Below, piece after piece: positions 4,540-7,486 of a stretch of DNA of 7,486 nucleotides. This stretch comes from an uncultured Erysipelotrichaceae bacterium. Its GTDB lineage: Bacteria; Bacillota_I; Bacilli_A; RF39; UBA660. Where the stretch lies: positions 1 to 7,486 of the forward strand of contig CADCQR010000099.1 of the NCBI GenBank assembly GCA_902803685.1, in the 5' to 3' direction. How positions within the stretch are numbered: the stretch's first letter is position 1; the number at the start of each line of letters is the position of its first letter. The position numbers and the translations under genes were made by a program. The notes beneath the pieces are model-generated. The model was given only the letters and a program-made list of their open reading frames with translations, was not told where the DNA came from and made no database searches.

Positions 4540-6136
4540 GTACATTTTGTTAGTAAGTTTTTATTATCTTTTATTATATAAGTCAAAGAAAAGTCTTCAT
4601 ATGCTTCAACAGAATTTATATAATGAAAACAATCGCTATTTAAAATGGGTTTTTCATAATTATAAGAATTATTTTGATTTAGATTTATGTTTTATATTAA
4701 TTGCAATAATTGGTCATTTAGTTGTATATGATTTAGAATTTTTTTCTAATGTATGTATGAGCTTGTTAGCTGTTATGGCATTGTTTTTAGGCCACAGGCA
4801 AAAAAGAAAAATGCAATCAGAACAAAATAAAAAGCCCTTGGTTGTTACCAAGAGAGTAAAGCGTTTAATTTTTACTACTATAGTTCTTTATGCGATACCA
4901 AGTTTATTTATTGCTTTAAACAATAATAATTGTTTTATTTGGTTGATGTTTCTTATTTTGAGTATAATGACTTTATTTAATAATTTGATTATTTTTGTTG
5001 CTAATATTATTAATTTTCCATATGAAAAGTCTGTTTATCTATACTATAAAAATAAAGCTCAATCAAAATTGAAGAGTATGCAAAATCTTAAGATAATTGG
5101 TATTACTGGTAGTTATGGTAAGACTAGTAGTAAGAATATATTGAGTGATATATTAAATGTTAAATATAATGCATTGCCTACACCTAGAAATTTAAATACG
5201 TATAATGGGTTGATAATGACTGTTAACAATCACATGGATAAATTTACAGATATATTCATTGCTGAAATGGGTGCCTATGTCAAAGGGGAAATCGCTGGTC
5301 TTTGTAGGCTGGTAAAACCAAAATATGGTATTTTGACAACTATAGGTACAGCCCATTTAGAGACATTTGGTAGTGAAGAAAATATTGTTCAAGGCAAATT
5401 TGAACTTATTGAATCGTTGCCTAGTGATGGTTTTGCTATATTAAATGGTGATGATCATAAGCAAGTAAGTTATAAATTAAAGAATGATGTTAGGTGTATT
5501 TGGATAGGTATTAATAATCCTGATGTTGACGTCAGGGCAACTAATATTAAGTGCTCTAACGATGGAACAACATTTGATGTTTGTATAAAAAATGATAAAA
5601 ATAAATATACTTTTAATACTAAATTGTTAGGTAATCATAATGTATATAATATTTTGTCTGGTATTGCTTGCGGTATCGAGTTTGGTATTGAGATGGATGA
5701 TTTAATTTATGCTGTTCATGGTGTTAAACCAGTTGAACACAGATTGGAATTGAAAAATCTGGGAAATTTCTACATGATTGATGATGCCTATAATTCAAAT
5801 CCAGTAGGTGCTCGAAATGCTTGCAACGTTTTAGGTATGATGCCAGGTGTTAAAGTGGTAGTTACACCAGGAATGATAGAGTTAGGCGCTAAAGAGGATG
5901 AATATAATAAAGAATTTGGTAAACAAATTGCTGAAGTTGCTGACTATGCAGTATTAATTGGCAAAAATAAGACGAAACCAATTTATGATGGCTTAGTTGA
6001 AAAAGGATTTGATAAGGAAAAAATAGTTGTTTTTAATGACGTTAGAGCAGCTTATCCTTTTATAACCAATTTGGCTGAAAAAAAAGAGGTATATGCATTA
6101 TTTGAAAATGATTTGCCTGATACATATAATGAGTAA
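4532..6136 (+). CDS. murF: MurF-type Mur ligase with an N-terminal membrane domain
   Basis: 534 residues. MurF joins D-Ala-D-Ala to the UDP-MurNAc-tripeptide using ATP. The ligase part (about 185-534) has the P-loop GITGSYGKTS (190-199), the MurF-style EMG (245-247), TTIGTAHLETFGS (269-281, His275), NGDD (305-308), GNHNVYN (367-373), the EHRLE arginine (Arg404) and DDAYNSNP (417-424). The EMG and DDAYNSNP motifs fit MurF better than MurC, MurD or MurE. The usual N-terminal substrate-binding domain is absent. Instead residues 1-165 carry about five hydrophobic segments (2-16, 49-67, 70-87, 111-128, 134-162). A basic loop at 88-111 puts the ligase in the cytoplasm by the positive-inside rule. 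The C-terminus ends in ENDLPDTY, where canonical MurF has a KGSR-like ending. It overlaps the hydrolase gene and lies 14 bases before ddl. It is probably the MurF enzyme, but a different membrane-linked acceptor is possible. Confidence 0.85.
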   Translation: MIKYILLVSFYYLLLYKSKKSLHMLQQNLYNENNRYLKWVFHNYKNYFDLDLCFILIAIIGHLVVYDLEFFSNVCMSLLAVMALFLGHRQKRKMQSEQNKKPLVVTKRVKRLIFTTIVLYAIPSLFIALNNNNCFIWLMFLILSIMTLFNNLIIFVANIINFPYEKSVYLYYKNKAQSKLKSMQNLKIIGITGSYGKTSSKNILSDILNVKYNALPTPRNLNTYNGLIMTVNNHMDKFTDIFIAEMGAYVKGEIAGLCRLVKPKYGILTTIGTAHLETFGSEENIVQGKFELIESLPSDGFAILNGDDHKQVSYKLKNDVRCIWIGINNPDVDVRATNIKCSNDGTTFDVCIKNDKNKYTFNTKLLGNHNVYNILSGIACGIEFGIEMDDLIYAVHGVKPVEHRLELKNLGNFYMIDDAYNSNPVGARNACNVLGMMPGVKVVVTPGMIELGAKEDEYNKEFGKQIAEVADYAVLIGKNKTKPIYDGLVEKGFDKEKIVVFNDVRAAYPFITNLAEKKEVYALFENDLPDTYNE

Positions 6137-6137
6137 A

Positions 6138-6141
6138 GGAG
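6138..6141 (+). promoter_or_regulatory. Ribosome binding site deciding the ddl start
   Basis: AAGGAGAG is centred on GGAG 6138-6141, nine bases before the ATG at 6151. An in-frame TTG at 6145 is only three bases from it, so ATG 6151 is preferred. Confidence 0.65.
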
Positions 6142-6150
6142 AGTTTGACT

Positions 6151-7380
6151 ATGAAAATTAGAGTTGGTGTTATATTTGGTGGGGAGTCAGTTGAACATGA
6201 AGTTAGTGTAATTTCTGCTATTCAAGCAATGAACAAAATGGATTTGGAAAAATATGAGGTCGTACCAATCTATATTACAAAGGAACGTGAATGGTATACA
6301 GGGGAAATACTAAAGGACATTGAGTCATACCAAGATTTTAGCTTGATAAAAAAATATTGCAAGAATGTTGTTTTGTATTGTGTTGGCGGAAGATTTGTTT
6401 TACAAAAGAAAAATGGATTATTTAAATCCATTGTTAAAGAAATTGATATAGCATTTCCGATTGTGCATGGAACCAATGTTGAGGATGGTGTGTTGCAAGG
6501 ATACCTTCAGTCTATTGGAATTCCATTTGTGGGAAGCAATGTTTACGCTTCTGTAGTTGGCCAAGACAAAGCTTTCATGAAAGATGTTTGGAAAAATATT
6601 GATGTCCCTATGACAAAATATACTTGGTTTTATGATGTTGATTTTAAAAATAATCAAGATGCGATTATTAAAAATATTTCCAAATTGAAATATCCGCTTA
6701 TTGTAAAACCGGCTTGTACTGGTTCGTCTGTAGGAATCAGTGTATGTGAAAATCAAGATAAAGTTATAGAAGCGGTTGAAGAAGCCATTCAATATGATTC
6801 TAAGATTATTGTTGAAGAAATGGTTAAAAATTTAAAAGAAGTAAATATTGCAGTAATGGGAAATTACGAACGTCAAAAGGTTAGTGCAATAGAGGAAGTT
6901 TTATCAAAAAACAAATTCTTGACATATGAAGACAAATATGTAGGAAATGGAAAAGGAAAGCTAAAAGGAGCTAAGGCAGTTGTGAAAGCTGGTGGTTCAA
7001 AGGGAATGGCTTCTGCAGATAGAAGAATTCCGGCTAATATTAGTGATGATTTAAGAACAGAAGTAGAAAATATTGCTATAAAGGCCTTTAAAGCACTTGG
7101 ATCATCTGGAAATTCTAGAATAGACTTTTTAATTGATGAAAAAGAGAATAAAGTATATATAAATGAGATAAATTCTATACCTGGAAGTTTAGCTTTCTAT
7201 TTATGGGAACCTAAAAACATTGATTTTGCCTCACTTCTTGATGATATGATTCAGATAGGTATAAAAGATTACAAAAAACGTGTTAGTAAGACGCATTCTT
7301 TTGAAACCAATATCTTGAAAGGCTTTTCGGCTTTTGGTGGAGTAAAAGGTCTTAAAGGAGCAAAAGGCAAATTAAGATAG
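6151..7380 (+). CDS. ddl: D-alanine--D-alanine ligase
   Basis: 409 residues, cytoplasmic ATP-grasp enzyme joining two D-Ala for MurF. Motifs (numbered from ATG 6151): GVIFGGESVEHEVSVIS (6-22), with Glu15 as the expected D-Ala-binding Glu; FPIVHGT (102-108); the ATP-grasp lid VKPACTGSSVGI (185-196); EEMV (222-225); EDKY (260-263), whose Lys-Tyr matches E. coli DdlB Lys215-Tyr216; RIDF (323-326); and the Mg-binding NEINSIPGS (338-346). The conserved Tyr263, where VanA-type enzymes have His, points to D-Ala-D-Ala, not D-Ala-D-Lac. It is about 100 residues longer than DdlB. Part of the extra length is a Gly/Lys-rich insertion after Tyr263 (about 264-290) and a basic Gly/Lys tail (about 388-409). 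I recall similar additions in other clostridial Ddl proteins. It is the last gene of the operon, with a terminator 70 bases downstream. Confidence 0.95.
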   Translation: MKIRVGVIFGGESVEHEVSVISAIQAMNKMDLEKYEVVPIYITKEREWYTGEILKDIESYQDFSLIKKYCKNVVLYCVGGRFVLQKKNGLFKSIVKEIDIAFPIVHGTNVEDGVLQGYLQSIGIPFVGSNVYASVVGQDKAFMKDVWKNIDVPMTKYTWFYDVDFKNNQDAIIKNISKLKYPLIVKPACTGSSVGISVCENQDKVIEAVEEAIQYDSKIIVEEMVKNLKEVNIAVMGNYERQKVSAIEEVLSKNKFLTYEDKYVGNGKGKLKGAKAVVKAGGSKGMASADRRIPANISDDLRTEVENIAIKAFKALGSSGNSRIDFLIDEKENKVYINEINSIPGSLAFYLWEPKNIDFASLLDDMIQIGIKDYKKRVSKTHSFETNILKGFSAFGGVKGLKGAKGKLR

Positions 7381-7449
7381 TTATTTAGACAAAAAAAGCG
7401 GATGATTGTCAAATAGTGTGTGTAGACACAAATAAGTGATAATTTTTAT

Positions 7450-7483
7450 AACAGTTGATGCATTAAGCATTGACTGTTTTTTT
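7450..7483 (+). terminator. Rho-independent terminator of the hydrolase-murF-ddl operon
   Basis: ACAGTTGATGC (7451-7461) pairs with GCATTGACTGT (7467-7477) over 11 positions, including two G-U pairs, around an ATTAA loop. A7450-T7478 can extend it by one pair. A run of seven Ts (7477-7483) follows. The 70 bases between the ddl stop and this stem hold only a minor TGTGT/ACACA hairpin (7417-7430). Confidence 0.85.
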
Positions 7484-7486
7484 GAT

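Noticed and set aside
6270..6792. Two reverse-strand open frames of 68 and 124 codons inside ddl
   Set aside because: Both are antisense to a strongly conserved ddl sequence, rich in Phe, Asn and Ile as expected from complementing AT-rich codons, and have no recognisable domain.
6151..7380. Vancomycin-resistance-type ligase (VanA or VanG like)
   Set aside because: The Lys-Tyr pair of EDKY matches the D-Ala-D-Ala enzymes, and no vanH, vanX, vanXY, vanT or vanR/S gene is present. The context is ordinary cell-wall synthesis.
1..7486. CRISPR array, tRNA or rRNA genes, integron or attachment site
   Set aside because: I found no regularly spaced repeats, cloverleaf, rRNA-like stretch or integrase-associated core site.

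Overview
The window comes from a very AT-rich bacterium. Codon use is strongly A/T-biased, Shine-Dalgarno sites are GGAGG-like, promoters are of the extended -10 type and tryptophan is encoded by TGG. This fits a low-GC Bacillota, probably a gut-type Bacilli or Clostridia lineage. I base that on style and family resemblance, not on a marker gene, and cannot name a species.

Layout: positions 1-450 hold the 3' end of an IS1182-like insertion sequence. It includes the last ~112 codons of its transposase, which is cut by the window edge, several short inverted repeats and a clear intrinsic terminator. Converging on it from the right is a two-gene minus-strand operon (3333 down to 486). The first gene encodes a small leucine-rich-repeat (LRR) protein. 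The second, overlapping it, encodes a ~716-residue transglutaminase/cysteine-protease-fold protein with an intact Cys-His-Asp triad. Neither has a signal peptide. Their joint function is unknown to me, and this pair is the best candidate here for an undescribed system.

A divergent intergenic region (3334-3801) carries an extended -10 promoter for each direction, an operator-like set of TTTACA/TGTAAA half-sites, and an unusual translation start. There the only strong Shine-Dalgarno serves a seven-codon leader ORF whose stop overlaps the next ATG.

The plus-strand operon (3802-7380) encodes an alpha/beta hydrolase, a MurF-type Mur ligase whose usual N-terminal domain is replaced by about five membrane segments, and a D-Ala-D-Ala ligase with a Gly/Lys-rich insertion and tail. 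Ddl makes D-Ala-D-Ala and MurF attaches it to the peptidoglycan stem peptide, so the last two genes are consecutive steps of cell-wall precursor synthesis. The hydrolase has no obvious step in that pathway. The genes overlap or lie 14 nt apart, and the operon ends in a strong terminator at 7450-7483.
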